A stretch of DNA of 64,000 nucleotides from Pomphorhynchus laevis (lineage: Eukaryota > Acanthocephala > Palaeacanthocephala > Echinorhynchida > Pomphorhynchidae). The position numbers were made by a program, and so were the translations under genes. Positions 29,301 to 40,209 of this stretch are shown here, piece by piece (position 1 is the first letter of the stretch; each line of letters opens with the position of its first letter). Below the pieces are notes generated by a model. It was not told the origin of the DNA. It did no database searches and saw only the letters and a program-made list of their open reading frames with translations. The stretch lies in the NCBI GenBank assembly GCA_012934845.2, contig WNNJ02001031.1:1-64000 (forward strand), given 5' to 3'.

Positions 29301-29790
29301 ACGAATTGAGCCGAGGCTCTTTACAAGTTGCTTCACAAAATAAAAAGAATAAAAAGAATAAGAGTCGTTTTGTCCCTCCATCATCAAATAAACTACTGAA
29401 AATCCCACCGTTGTCTTGAGAAGGAAGGGTCATCATCCAGTAGGGCGCAAAAACTTGAAGCATTAGACGACAAAACGGTCGCACTCTGAAGCGAATTCCA
29501 AGATCGTACGACTCGTTTGGCAAAGCAGGAAACTGCATGCATGTACCTTTGTGTTTTCAGCATCAGGGGGTGTCCGCGAAGAGAAGGTTGACCTCTCAGT
29601 TGCAGTAGATGTGACAGTGGATGATCTTTAGTATGCAGAATTTTCCAAACAAGAGAGAGATCTCGCTTGTCACGGATATATCGCAGACAAGGCATATTTA
29701 ATATCTGGAGGCGTTTCGCGTAGCCATAAATATGCAGCCCTGAGACTAATTTAGTTGTTGATCTGAACACTTTCTCTAATGCACGACGCT
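29301..29790 (-). mobile_element. 3' end of another LINE (minus strand)
   Basis: The minus-strand frame 29770-29393 reads as the C-terminal tail of a CR1/jockey-group ORF2: RLQILNMPCLRYIRDKRDL, WKILHT, RGHPLMLKT, CFAKRVVRSWNSL. A short TTATTC-type repeat tail is seen on the minus strand at 29339-29362. It belongs to none of the four families named here. Only the extreme 3' end is present. Confidence 0.6.
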
Positions 29791-29814
29791 CATAAGTATA
29801 ATCATTATAATAAT

Positions 29815-31008
29815 GTAAATGTTACCAAAACGCAAATACTCGCATAAGAATATCAATAGTGATCGGGGAATGCATAATGTCAATCACACAACAACCGAAA
29901 TCAATATTTTGGGTGTGGCGATTGGTACTGATCAATACTTTGAGGAAGCGATCGAGAGTAAATGTTCAACTTGGTCTACGTACGTAGGCCGTTTGATCGA
30001 GGTGGCACGCATTGATACGCATGTGTCTTATGCAAATCTCACAAAATCGTTACAGTTTAAATGGATTCATATTTTCAGGACGGTCTTGTGTAGTGAGTGC
30101 ATCTCAATTGAATACACTTAAAGAAAATATATTCGCTAATTTATTACCTGAGCTGTCAGGTTTTAATATCAATGAAGTCGAAAAAATAATTGCGACAACA
30201 CCAATCCAAATGGGTGGTCTTGGAATCCTGGACCCATGTTCAGGGTGTCAATTGGAATTTGAATGTTCCAAACTTCTCTGCAAAACTTACGAAACGTGTA
30301 TTTCTGTTGAAACATTGACAGAGTTACATCAGGCAACGCTACATAAAATTTCGAAGCATAGAAAATTCGTATACCATAAAAGATTGGAAGAAATACTCAC
30401 GGAGCTACATATCACTACAACAATGCAATCTTACATGCTTCAATGCCATGGACGTTCACGTAGCTGAGTGATTTACCGCTTGCCCATGAAAAGTTGCATC
30501 CAAGTCAAATGAATTTATTGATGCCTTGATTGCTCGGTATGGCTGGTGCTCTCCAAACCTCATGCATACTCAATGTGCATGTGGAACTGCTTTTTGACTT
30601 CGCATGCCTTATCTTGTAAAAAGGGAGGTATGATCGTGATTCGACATTATACTATTCGTGATATACTAGCAGATGAACTCAATGTAATATATCACTGTGT
30701 ATCAACTGAACCAGTATTGAATGTTTTTCATGACGCAATGATCTTTGATAATGAATCCACAGCAAGAGAATGTAATGCACGTTTAGACGTTGTGTGTTCT
30801 GGTTTAAAAGATGAGTGATTCGAGTGTACGTTCCTAAACGTAAAAATATTTTTACATTTTGCTCAATCGAACACCAATAAAGCCCCGCTATCTTCCTGCG
30901 CTTACAACGAAACTCGGGAGCGTTCAAAATATGAACGAGTAACTCTAAATGAACATGGAATTTTCGTCCCCACGATCTTCTCTTGGATCCTTAATGGATA
31001 CGGAATGT
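29815..31008 (+). mobile_element. Family R LINE copy h, 3' half, decayed
   Basis: Starts after motif D with INILGVAIGT (about 29902-29935). The connector follows (30012-30467, TTPIQMGGLGILDPCSG), then a C-x-C...H knuckle region (30560-30620), IRHYTIRDILADEL, and a decayed nuclease (NARLDVVCSGL at 30772-30805, then SKYERV near 30930). It is cut at 31008 by an inverted-repeat element, so its 3' UTR is absent. Confidence 0.7.
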
Positions 31009-31282
31009 ATTATAGTAGTGCACATATGTGCTGAGTAAACAACGGTCCAGGATTTCTTACGAAATACGGCATTTATACTAAATGGTGTTGCTTGATAGAC
31101 TGAACTTTGATTCACGACTTTCAATCACCATGTCACTTCTAAACGCCCACTTCAGTATCGAAATGATGAGTACCCGGCAACACATTTATACTCAATGATG
31201 AGTATACGGCATTTAGTATAAATGCCGTATTTCGTAAGAAATCCTGGGCCGTTGTTTACTCAGCACATCTGTGCACTACTAT
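31009..31282. mobile_element. Small inverted-repeat element, about 274 bp with 74 bp arms
   Basis: 31009-31084 and 31210-31282 are reverse complements with only two or three mismatches. The centre (about 125 bp) is non-coding. The right arm contains a further palindrome around 31204-31230. It lies directly upstream of Penelope-like element 2 and interrupts family R copy h. It may be a MITE or an inverted terminal piece associated with the Penelope-like insertion. No convincing target duplication beyond TA/TAT was found. Confidence 0.65.
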
Positions 31283-31322
31283 TATATATATCCCAAAAAA
31301 ATTTGGGATTTATTATACATAC

Positions 31323-31355
31323 AATTGAAGAAGGGCGAGTAGCTCGAAACGTCTT
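31323..31355 (+). ncRNA. Hammerhead-like motif in the leading terminal segment of Penelope-like element 2
   Basis: TTGAAGA, a small hairpin (GAG-TAG-CTC), then GAAAC-GTC. It resembles the hammerhead core (CUGANGA, stem II, GAAA, NUH cut site) described in terminal repeats of Penelope-like elements. The first core base is T instead of C and stem III is minimal, so self-cleavage is doubtful. Low confidence. Confidence 0.35.
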
Positions 31356-32108
31356 AATAAATTTGCACTGCTTTTTGTCGGGTCTTTCTACTCATTTCAA
31401 TACTCTATATTTGTTCGGCAGATAAAGGTTGTTCACTTGTTGTAATGAACACGAGCTATTATGTGGTTGCTTGTCTTGTACTCTTTTCCGATATAACAAA
31501 GTTCAAACAACTGAATAAGGATCCAACTCTTTGCCGAGAGAGGAAACTTAATCAATTACTTCTCAAATATAAGAAACAGGGTTCAATACCTGTTCATGAT
31601 TATTGGATGTGTCGATCGAAACTCTCTGAACCAACGTTTATGTATTTGGCAGCAAAGATCCACAAGCCAGGTAAGCTGGTAAGACCCATTGTGGCTTCAT
31701 ATGGTTCGTATTCATATGCTTTAGCTAAAAAACTCAATATGTTGTTAAGTCTTGTTTGTCTACATCTGATTTATCCATAATGAATAGTTTTAAACTTGTG
31801 GAGGAACTACAGAGCATGGAGGATAGCTTCGTTTTGAGGATTAAAATGATAATGACAGCGGATTTCAAGTCTCTTTTCAGAGCGTACCTGTTGCTAAAGC
31901 AATTGCCCTAGCAGCTGACAAGCTCGCTGAGTCTAATACATCGTGGAGACTCCCAAATGATATTTGGCGGGAATTACTTTACGTATGCACTGTGCAATCA
32001 CATTTTCAGTTTGAGGGAGTGATGTATGACCAAAGTGGAGGTCTATCCAGGAGAAGTCCGCTTTCACCAGCGTTGGCGGAGTTGTACATGAGGGACTAGG
32101 AGAGCAGC

Positions 32109-33062
32109 ATGTTAAAAAAAGATTGTAATTGCATCTTGTACTGGCGCAGGTATGTGGATGATGTATTGATATTCACAGCAAGTGTCTTTGACACTATTCT
32201 TATGAAGAGCACTTTGGACAGTTTAAATGATGATATAAAATGGGATGTTTCTATTGGAGATAATCTAGAGGTTGGTTTTTTAGATGTTAAGATCCAGATC
32301 ATTAACAACAATTTGGTCACAAGTGTATACAGAAAGCCTAATATTCCACTACAGCTTACACCTTATACATCATTCGGACCAGAAGAATGGAAGCTTTCGA
32401 GTGCTCGCTCGATGTTCTACAGAGCAATAAAATTGTGTAGTACAACGGAGCTTGCAAACAAAGAAAGACAACATATATGGTCCACACTGATTAAATGTGG
32501 CTATCCCAAACGTATCATTCATAGAGCCAGTCATCAGGCAATGAGATCTTCGTCGAAACAAAATGATAAAGAAACCATAACTTATCTACAGTTACCCTTT
32601 TCAGAGACGAAGCGGGACTTCCAAATCAATAAGAGGGTTCATAAGGCTGGTAACAACGTAGGGAAGCAAATTAGGACTTATTATAAATGCCCACCACGTC
32701 TGTCTGGTTTTTTCAAACGCAAACCTAAGAAAAACAGTATGGGTTGTGTATATTCGATACCTTGTCGAGATTGTGACCACAAATATATTGGTCAAACGGG
32801 TGAAAAGCTGGAAACACGTGTAGGACAGCACCGTCGGTATGTAAAAACGGCCAACTCATCATCAGCGGTCTTCAATCATTGCAAGAACAGTGATCACATA
32901 ATTAATTTTGATGGTGCTGAAGTTCTTTGCCAAGAGACGAATAAGAAAATTAGAACAATTAAGGAAGCCCTTTTCTTAAGACAAGAATGTGGCAAAGTCT
33001 TTGAAGGCAATAAAGCAGACGTTATTTTGATATTGCCACAATACGGTTTGCAGTTGGAATAA
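32109..33062 (+). CDS. Penelope-like RT C-terminal half with GIY-YIG endonuclease
   Basis: 317 open codons. It starts at the RT active site (YWRRYVDDVLIF), then VGFLDVKI, TSVYRKPN and the thumb and linker. The GIY-YIG nuclease begins at about residue 211: CVYSIPCRDC, KYIGQTGEKLETRVGQHRRY, SAVFNHCKNSDH, then TIKEALFLRQ, giving the metal-binding glutamate and the usual R and H. This nuclease nicks target DNA for Penelope-like elements. The front of the RT is in other, broken frames, so the element as a whole is not functional. Confidence 0.8.
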   Translation: MLKKDCNCILYWRRYVDDVLIFTASVFDTILMKSTLDSLNDDIKWDVSIGDNLEVGFLDVKIQIINNNLVTSVYRKPNIPLQLTPYTSFGPEEWKLSSARSMFYRAIKLCSTTELANKERQHIWSTLIKCGYPKRIIHRASHQAMRSSSKQNDKETITYLQLPFSETKRDFQINKRVHKAGNNVGKQIRTYYKCPPRLSGFFKRKPKKNSMGCVYSIPCRDCDHKYIGQTGEKLETRVGQHRRYVKTANSSSAVFNHCKNSDHIINFDGAEVLCQETNKKIRTIKEALFLRQECGKVFEGNKADVILILPQYGLQLE

Positions 33063-33312
33063 ACATGTAGTTTTTGGATTGATTTGTATTTTAATTTGAT
33101 TTTGTTTTATATGGTGTTTTATTCTTTAGTGTTTTATCTTTTTTATTCGTGTTTTATTATTTTAGTGCTTTTTAGCCAATTTTTATCCAATTGAACTTCA
33201 ATACTTGTGTTTTGTAATGTTCGGTAAAAATTTCTTTGATGTTTTTGTTGTAAGTGTATATGTGTTGTGTAGTTGTGATTTTACTGTTTGAATTTTTGAT
33301 TTTTTTGTCTGA

Positions 33313-33350
33313 AGAAGGTCGCTAGGAGCGACTGAAAATTTGTAAAATTT
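33313..33350 (+). ncRNA. Hammerhead-like motif in the trailing terminal segment of Penelope-like element 2
   Basis: CTGAAGA matches the core (CUGANGA), then a strong stem GTCGC-TAGGA-GCGAC, then GAAA. The expected U-H cut site after stem III cannot be placed cleanly. It is followed by CAAATAAATT, like the leading copy's TTAATAAATT. Confidence 0.4.
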
Positions 33351-33372
33351 TTCAAATAAATTCCCTACCTTG

Positions 33373-33900
33373 CGATTTCTTCAACAAATATGAGTGGGAA
33401 TTTTTACCAACAGATAAAATATTCTTCTAAATTCGTTTTCCATTGTTTTTCTTTGTTGAAAATGAATGACCGCTCTTTGAGTGTAATATATTATTAGGCA
33501 TACTCTTATTGTGCATTGATATTTCTAATTTGTCAGTTTTGTTAATCCGCAGTAACATATCTAAGAATTTTGTGTTTTCCTGACTTATTTCAGCGGTAAA
33601 TATTAACGACCCAAATTCATTTAGCTTATGAATCATTGTGTTTAATGTTTTGTCATTACGCCATATAACGAATATGTCGTCAATATACCATACAATTGGT
33701 TGATCATTTAAGGTTTGTAGAAACCGTTTTTCATACCAATCGACATAAAGTATAGCTAATATTGGTGCTACTGCCGTTCCCATGGCTGTTCCATTTTTTT
33801 GATGATACGTCAAAGGAGTACGTTCGCAACTCATCCAACGCATAAGCTGTATTTTTAATAATTTAGCATCGGATATTTTCACGATGTTAACAGGAAGACT
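33373..33900 (-). mobile_element. Penelope-like element 3 fragment (minus strand)
   Basis: The minus-strand frame 33882-33427 reads NGTAMGTAVAPILAILYVD, then the active site WYIDDIFVIW, FTAEIS and KFLDMLLR. This is Penelope-like RT but of another lineage than elements 1 and 2 (AMGTAVAP in place of MGSNSSP or SPLSPAL). It abuts element 2 tail to tail. Only a part of the RT remains. Confidence 0.7.
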
Positions 33901-34738
33901 ATTCCACCCGTTGATCGCTCAATGTGAAATTCGGAAATAAGATGGGCATCTTCCGTGACTCAAAACTACCGATTTTTTTGGAATGTCATCTACTTCCCAT
34001 TCTCTTATTAAACACTATACAATCCGAAGGATACGCCTCAACTTGATGAACAATACGATGCATAGCCAAGAGATCATACATTATCAACCTTTCGCGCATA
34101 TATACTAAACCTAAACTGCTTAAGCGAAAATGATAGGAAAGATGTCGCACATTTACGCAATTTCGTAAAGTGACGATATATGCTCTCCAACTCGTCAATT
34201 TCTTTACGCGTACTGGAACTCAATTCAAGATGGAAGAGCTGCTGCTCATAAGGGAGATTCCTTAAGATAAGGGATAAGCGTGTGACTGTGTAATATGCAT
34301 TCATACTTTGACATTTCATCTTTTGCACATAGAAATGCAATCGGTGCAGCATATTCGATCAATGGTTGAATCGTAGCCTTGTATAATATGACCAATGACT
34401 AAAGATTTGGTGTGGAGAAACAACTCCTAATTGTATGCATCATCAGCCTAGCTGCGCTGTATACACGCATTGTATTCTCCCGCGTTTTAAGAGATCAGTG
34501 CACTGTGACGCCAAGGTCTTGAACATGTTCCATTTCCACAATGCAGTCACTTCCAATGTAATAGCTTGAGCACATTAAAGTGGATACCTGTTAATGGCGA
34601 CAAACTATGTACTACATTTAGTGCCTTCTGCAAGCACTAATTATCATCAAGATCCTTAATGATCCTCCATAATTTCAGGTCATCTGCAAAAGCCAAGAAC
34701 TCGCAAGATTTTGATCTAACTAGTATGGTTGACACATG
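33901..34738 (-). mobile_element. LINE RT C-terminal half, minus strand, decayed
   Basis: Reading the minus strand from 34735: LAFADDLKLWRIIKDLDDN (active site FADD), then VEHVQDLGVTV near 34520, ATIQPLIEYAAPIAF near 34350, and the C-terminal tail (34352-33986). This is a typical CR1/jockey-group ORF2 layout. Several stops and frame changes. It belongs to none of the four families named here and is probably the class of the 29.3-29.8 kb fragment. Confidence 0.6.
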
Positions 34739-34994
34739 ATGATCAGTTTAGCGATAGGCTTCGGCGAGAGTCAGGGCTAGTTCAAGAGTTCATGATTTTT
34801 CGATCGCATCAGATAATGTTAAGTTTGATATTTCTAATAATCTTTGGCTTACGTTAGTCGACAGCAATCCAGATATGAAGGCGTCTCTGACGTAGAAATC
34901 CAGGTGTTCAATTGCGTTGACTGCAATGAATTCACAGTTTTTACTCAGCCGATCCAGATGTTGTAAAAATTAGTCGATTGTTTGGTCAGTGGTT
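34739..34994 (-). mobile_element. Ty3/gypsy-type gag scrap (fossil)
   Basis: The minus strand encodes a short gag-like stretch (HLDRLSKNCEF, YVRDAFISGLLS, QRLLEISNLTLSDAIE) matching the region of the gag at 46.3-46.8 kb that reads LLKALARNCNF and RQRLLEFSDITL. It is a broken fragment of an LTR retrotransposon of the same kind as the 46-57 kb fossil. Confidence 0.6.
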
Positions 34995-37938
34995 AAAAAA
35001 AGACGATTTATTTCTGCGTGGCAAATGCGTGCCGGCGCACATTAACATGACAACGACAACAACAAAAAATCTAAAAAATCTAAATCATGTTTCGAGGAGG
35101 TGAGTACGGAGGCGGCATTTGAATGCAATAAAGGATGGAGCGCGGTGGACGTCGAATGGTATTCCAGGCGAGTGGGGCGGCGACGACAAAAAAATCGGAG
35201 ACCGTAGTTGTTAGAGTAATTGGGAACGTAGAGTAAGAGGGAATTACGGGAACGCAGTGACAGAGAGGTGGGCGAGTGTCGTTTAAGAAAGGGAGGTGGA
35301 TGAACGATGGGGAGCCGACAGCGATGAGACGAAAAGTTACGAAAAGAAGGCGGAGTTGTATGCAGACGTGGATGGTGGGCTAAGAGAGTTGGGCAAGATA
35401 TGTGGATGTGTGGTCAAAGCGACGCAGATGTATAAGCAATCGAACGGCGGAGTTGGTGATGCGTTGTAGGGGTAGGATGATGGATTTTGGAGAATTAGCG
35501 AAAAGGATGGGGTAGTAATTGATTTTAGGAAAAAGAAGCGATGAAAGTAGAGACATACAGAAACGGGAGTCGATAAGGGGGCGGATACGGCAAATGTCAC
35601 GGATAATTAAGTTAGACGAGCGGAGCTTGTCGCGGACGAAGGGCTTGAGGGAAAGGTGATCATCAAAATGGAATCCTAAGTTAGTGAGATTTTGGACTAT
35701 GGGGATGATTGATGATGGAAAAGATACAGTGGGAAGAGATATGTTAGGTTGACGGGGGAGGATCCAAATTATTTTAGACTTGTCTGTGTTTAGAACGAGA
35801 CCAAGATAGGGAGATGTTTACAGATAGAAGAAAGACAGTTCGATGCAGAAATGCCGATATCGTGTATGCGATGAGCGAGTGCATGAATATATATGAGGAT
35901 GTCATCGGCGTATTGCATGATGTTAAAGGAGTAAGGTTTAATAAATGGAGAGAGATTGCCGAGTAGAAGAGAGAAAAGCAAAAATCCTAGAACTGAACCT
36001 TGTGGGACCCCGCAGACAATATGTATGTGAGGAGAGGATAATGAATTAGAACAGACGCGAAAGGAACTGTCGGATAGATATGAGGCGAACCATGCTACGA
36101 AGGAAGAAGAAAAGCCGTAATCATAACGAAGGCGAGAAATGAAGACGGAGTGATCGACAATGTCGAATGCGGAGGAGAGATCGAGGGAGATGAGAACACT
36201 ATATAGAGCCTTGTCTCGAGAAATGAGTAAGTCGTTGTACATTTTTATGCATGCGATTTCTGTGGAGTGATTAGAGCGGAAAGCGGATTGGAAAGGAGGG
36301 TACAGATTGGATGAGGAGAGATAAGCTATGATCTGTATTAAGATGAGGCGTTCTAAGAGCTTAGAAAGAGTAGGGAGTAGTGAAATTGGGCGATAGCTTG
36401 AAGGAAGGAAGGGGTCGAGCGATTGTTTCTTAAGGAGGGGACGAACGATCGAGGATTTCCAGTGTGAAAGGAAGATACCACTGCGGATGGACGAGTTAAA
36501 CAAGGTTGTGAGAAATGGGGATATCGATGAGCATATAGATTTTAATATGTGAGTAGGCAGGGGATCGGCAGGTGAGGTTTTGTTGGCCAATGACATGAGA
36601 ACAGATGATACTTCTGAAGGTGAGAGATGGAGAAGATGAAAGAGTTCCGGAAGGATGAGGCTAGACTAGGCAGAGTGGGATAGGATAGAGACCGGGGTGT
36701 GAGAGAGCAACGTGGATACTTTAGTCTGGACAAATGACGAATAATCATTGACATTGATGTTGCACGGCGAAGAGGAGCGAGCAAGGATTGAGTTAAAAGT
36801 ATGCCAGAGAGTCTTAGAGTTGAATGAAGTGATGATTTTATATTGCCAGAAGGAGTTACATTTGATACGTAGTAGGTTGAGATGAGACCGGCGAAGAGCA
36901 AGATAGGAATCACGGAAAGACGTTGTGATCGACCGAAAATCCCGTCTGAGAGAGCGGTGATATACTCAAAATCATGGCGGAGTCGACGCTTTGATAGTAG
37001 GCATTGGATGTCAAACCATGGGGCACGGTTCAAGCGACGGTGTCGGTACGGTGCAAGCGACGGTAGGGAGTAGTAAAATGGGGCGATAGCTAGAAGGAAT
37101 GGAGGGGTCAAGCGATTGTTTCTTAAGGAGGGGACGAACGATCGCGGATTTCCAGTGTGAAGGGAAGATACGACTTCGGATGGACGAGTTAAACAAGGTT
37201 GTGAGAAATGGGGATATCGATGAGCATATAGATTTTAATATGTGAGTAGGCAGGGGATCGGCAGGTGAGGTTTTGTTGGGCAAGTACATGAGGACAGATG
37301 ATACTTCTGTAGGTAAGACAGGGAGAAGATGAAAGAGTTCCGGAAGGATGAGAGTAGACTGGGCAGAGTGGGATAGGATGGAGACCGGGGTGTGAGAGAG
37401 CAGCGTGGATACTTTAGTCTGGAGAAATGACGAATAATCATTGGCATTGATGTTGCACGGCGAAGAGGAGCGAGCAAGGATTGAGTTACAAGTATGCCAG
37501 AGAGTCGTAGAGTTGAATGAAGTGATGATTTTATGCTGCCAGAAGGAGTTGCATTTGGTACGTAGTAGGTTGAGATGAGACCGGCGAAGAGCAAGATAGG
37601 AATCACGAAAAGACGGAGTGATCGAGCGGAAATCTCGTCTGAGAGAGCGGTGATATACTCTAAAAGCATGGCGGAGTCGACGCTTTGAGAGTAGGCATTG
37701 GATGTCAAACCATGGGGCACGGTGCAAGCGACGGTGTGGGTGAGACTTGAAGTGCAAGAGAATATCGAGAGTGAATGTGAGTTCAGAGTCGAAAAGAAAG
37801 GCGAGATCGTGAGGAGATGGATATGTTATTGTGGGTAATGATAGAGACGATTTGAGTAAGGCAGAGCGGAGAAGGGAGAGGTCAAGATTTCTCCAAGGGC
37901 GACGTAGGATTGTAGGTGTGTGAGGAGGGGTGCGGTTG
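34995..37938 (-). mobile_element. Family C LINE, left copy, 5'-truncated, with internal tandem duplication
   Basis: 3' end at 34995 with the family hairpin (35027-35042, partly mismatched). C-terminal part to about 35800, RT at 36596-35790 (NIMQYADDILIY), and linker plus RT front repeated twice in tandem (units of about 690 bp, 36371-37063 and 37064-37735). From 36001 to 37938 it is almost identical to 42061-43998, with about 11 differences in 1.94 kb, whereas the 3' part differs by about 14%. It ends at 37938 against a Penelope-like scrap. Confidence 0.8.
35790..36596 (-). pseudogene. Family C reverse transcriptase, left copy
   Basis: 268 open codons. NKTSPADPLPTHILKSI, HWKSSIVRPLLKKQSLDP, SYRPISLLPTLSKLLERLI, FRSNHSTEIACIKM, motif A ISLDLSSAFDIVDHSVF, VCGVPQGSVLGFLLF and MQYADDILIY are all readable. 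The thumb and C-terminus follow in other frames. The left copy has D-H after motif A (VDHSV) where the right copy has D-P. Confidence 0.7.
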
Positions 37939-38000
37939 CGAATAGTAGCCCAATCAGCTATAATTGAGCTACTATTACCTCCCATTGGAAGATTGAGAAA
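37939..38000 (-). mobile_element. Penelope-like scrap next to the left family C copy
   Basis: The minus strand reads MGGNSSSIIAD (37985-37953), nearly the MGSNSSPIIAD motif of Penelope-like element 1 at 5651. The piece is only some tens of bases long. It marks the sequence into which the left family C copy inserted or was joined. Confidence 0.5.
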
Positions 38001-38149
38001 TTTCCACGGTCAATTGAAGGTATGCGAGACTCGAGAGGGAGCAAGCTGATAAGTAAGATTTAGGGTAGTAGAAATTGGTCAAAGAGACCAGAATATGAGA
38101 TATTAAATGAAACATGTGTAGATAAACTGCACGTAGTTGCAATGATGAG
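38001..38149. other. Unassigned sequence
   Basis: No gene or motif recognised. Confidence 0.3.
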
Positions 38150-38255
38150 TCAATGGTACCGCCAAAATCGGTACCAATGTCAATGGTACCGCCAAAATCG
38201 TCTCAACGTAAGACACTGTCTCAACCTAAGGCATCGTCTCAACCGGAGACAATAT
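38150..38255 (+). repeat. Two small tandem repeats
   Basis: TCAATGGTACCGCCAAAATC occurs at 38150 and again 30 bp later. It is followed by three 18 bp units starting TCTCAAC at 38201, 38219 and 38237. They run into a family J-like endonuclease end. Confidence 0.7.
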
Positions 38256-38470
38256 TAGATCTTGTGTTTACCAAGCACTTTGAGGATGTAATCAGAGTTG
38301 ATTTCGAGTATCCATTAGGAACCAGCGATCATTGTGTGATTTAAGTAAAGATTGCTCACACTTCACAACGACGATCTAAGTACCATTTTGTAGGATAGCG
38401 TAATTGGAGTCGAGTAAACGTGGAAGATCTACAAAACTATAGCTATCAGCTATCTATCTCACCCTTCCTA
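38250..38470 (+). mobile_element. Family J-like LINE scrap (end of endonuclease)
   Basis: ILDLVFTKHFEDVI then GTSDHCVI (38253-38345) is the end of an APE domain. It matches LLDLILSKSLTDVHDI and GVSDHCVLL of the family J copy at 49.3 kb. The SDH is intact here. The rest is lost. Confidence 0.6.
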
Positions 38471-38514
38471 TCCTATCTCCAATATCTGCTCATTTATATC
38501 ACCCTTCCTAACCA

Positions 38515-40037
38515 CATTGTTCAACTTGTATATCCGTAGCCGCACATTTCATTCCTACTGGAAATGCACCACTGTTCGTCCTCTCCTCAAAAAGCAATAT
38601 CTCGACCTCTCACTATCATCTTCGTACCGTCCTATCTCACTTTTCCCAACCCTCTATAAACTCCTTGAGCGTCTTGTTCTCAAGCAATTTACTGCATGTA
38701 TATTTCCTCAAACTTGTTTCCTCCCTTCCAAGCCTTTTGCTCTAATCACTCTACTGAAATTGCATGTCTTAAAGTTTATAATGACTTACTCATCTCACGC
38801 AATTAAAAATTATGTAGTGTCATAGTTTCTCTTGATCTCTCATCTGCTTTTGACATCGTTGATCACTCGATTCTTCTCCATCGTCTTCGTCATGATTATG
38901 ACTTCTCTTTACCCACTGTATCATGGTTTTCTTCATATATATGTCAAACCGTAAATTTCGCGTCTATTTTAACTCTTCTCTCTCCCATACTTCTTTCATC
39001 TAGTCAGGTGTTCCACAAGGCTCCGTATTAGGCCCTTTGCTTTTCTATCTTCTTCTCGGTGATTTGTCGTCTATTTCTCATACGTTTAACTTCCATGTTA
39101 TGCAAAACACTGATGACATTATCATCTATGTTCATGCATCTGCATATTGTGTTCATGATCCTAGTGTTTCTGCATTCAACTGTCTTGCATCAATTTTCAA
39201 TCATATTTCTTCTCTTCGTCTTACTCTGAATCCTAACAAATCTAAAATAATGTGGATCCTTCCTCGACGCCCCGGCCTAGAACCTCCCTCCTTATCATTA
39301 AATTCTACAATTCTTCCTATCGTTGACAATCTCGTTTTATTAAGCTTCCATTTCGACAACCGACTTTCACTTAAACCTTTCGTTAGAGATAAAGTACGCT
39401 CTTCGATCTTGATTCTCCGCGATCTTCGTCAAATTCGTGCATTGAACGATTTCCCTTCTTGTATGACTCTCATATATTATCTCCTTTTCTCAAGGCTTGA
39501 TTACTGTCTTAGGCTATTTTTTAACTCACCTAAATTCACTCTTCTTCTATTACAACTCATCGTAAACGCAACCGTCCGAATTATCTTCCGTCTTCGTCGT
39601 TTTGATCATACATCCTACCATCTTGCTTCTCTCGATTTGCCTATTATTTATTCTCATGTTCAAATTCATCTTCTTGTCATTGCTTCCCCCTTGTAACTTT
39701 TCCTACTCCTTCATTTCCCAACCTTTTTTTCTCGACAATTTTAGTCATGATTACTGTTCTTTGCGTTCCTGTAATTCCCTTATTTTACATGTCCCAAATT
39801 ACTCTACCTCTTTTGGTTTCCGCTCCTTCCTTATGGCTGCTCCTCTCTCGTGGAATCATCTGCCCATTCATAAAGACGAATCAACATCAATCCCGTATTT
39901 CAAACGCCGAATCCGGTCTTATTTAAACAATTTAAGAAATTTATCTATATGACTTTTGCTGTGTTTTTGTTAGTGGGCAAGTAAGCGTGCAGTTGGCACG
40001 CAATTGCCACTTTAAATAATTTATTATTATTGTTGTA
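38515..40037 (+). mobile_element. Family C LINE, 5'-truncated, + strand
   Basis: RT from TTLFNSSIRS-like text (38515), SSYRPISLFPTLYKLLERL, motif A (SLDLSSAFDIVDHSI, about 38826-38870), GVPQGSVLGPLLFY (39008-39050), NTDDIIIY at the active site (YADD changed to NTDD), LRLTLNPNKSKIMWIL, and the C-terminus to 39952. The 3' UTR hairpin is GCGTGC-AGTTG-GCACGC (39985-40001), followed by CACTTTAAATAATTTATTATTATTG. Broken in frame several times and dead at the active site. Confidence 0.8.
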
Positions 40038-40209
40038 AACTTCGGATATGCCGATCTTCCAGTTGGTAATCACGTTTCTTTAGTGACCATAAACCTCATA
40101 ACCATATCAAATACGTTTGCACCAATAAGAAGTAGGGCTTATCGGTTGGCAACGCCACTGTGGCTCGACAATTAGCTTAAGGCTACGATCAAGGAAAAAA
40201 ATTGATTCT
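40038..40209. other. Unassigned sequence
   Basis: No gene recognised between two LINE fragments. Confidence 0.3.

Larger units (their letters stand above)
31288..33372 (+). mobile_element. Penelope-like element 2 with GIY-YIG endonuclease
   Basis: Layout: a leading terminal segment (31288-31370) with a GAAGAAGG-hairpin-CGAAAC motif and AATAAATTT; an N-terminal region and RT front (31445-31780: KKQGSIPVHDYW, AAKIHKPGKLVRPIVAS); RT core (31900-32160: SPLSPALAELYM, RRYVDDVLIF); connector and GIY-YIG (to 33062); a 3' UTR; and a second GAAGAAGG-hairpin-GAAA motif with AATAAATT at 33313-33362. Related terminal motifs at both ends fit the pseudo-LTR layout known for Penelope-like elements. The RT half is broken and the C-terminal half is open. 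Confidence 0.8.
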
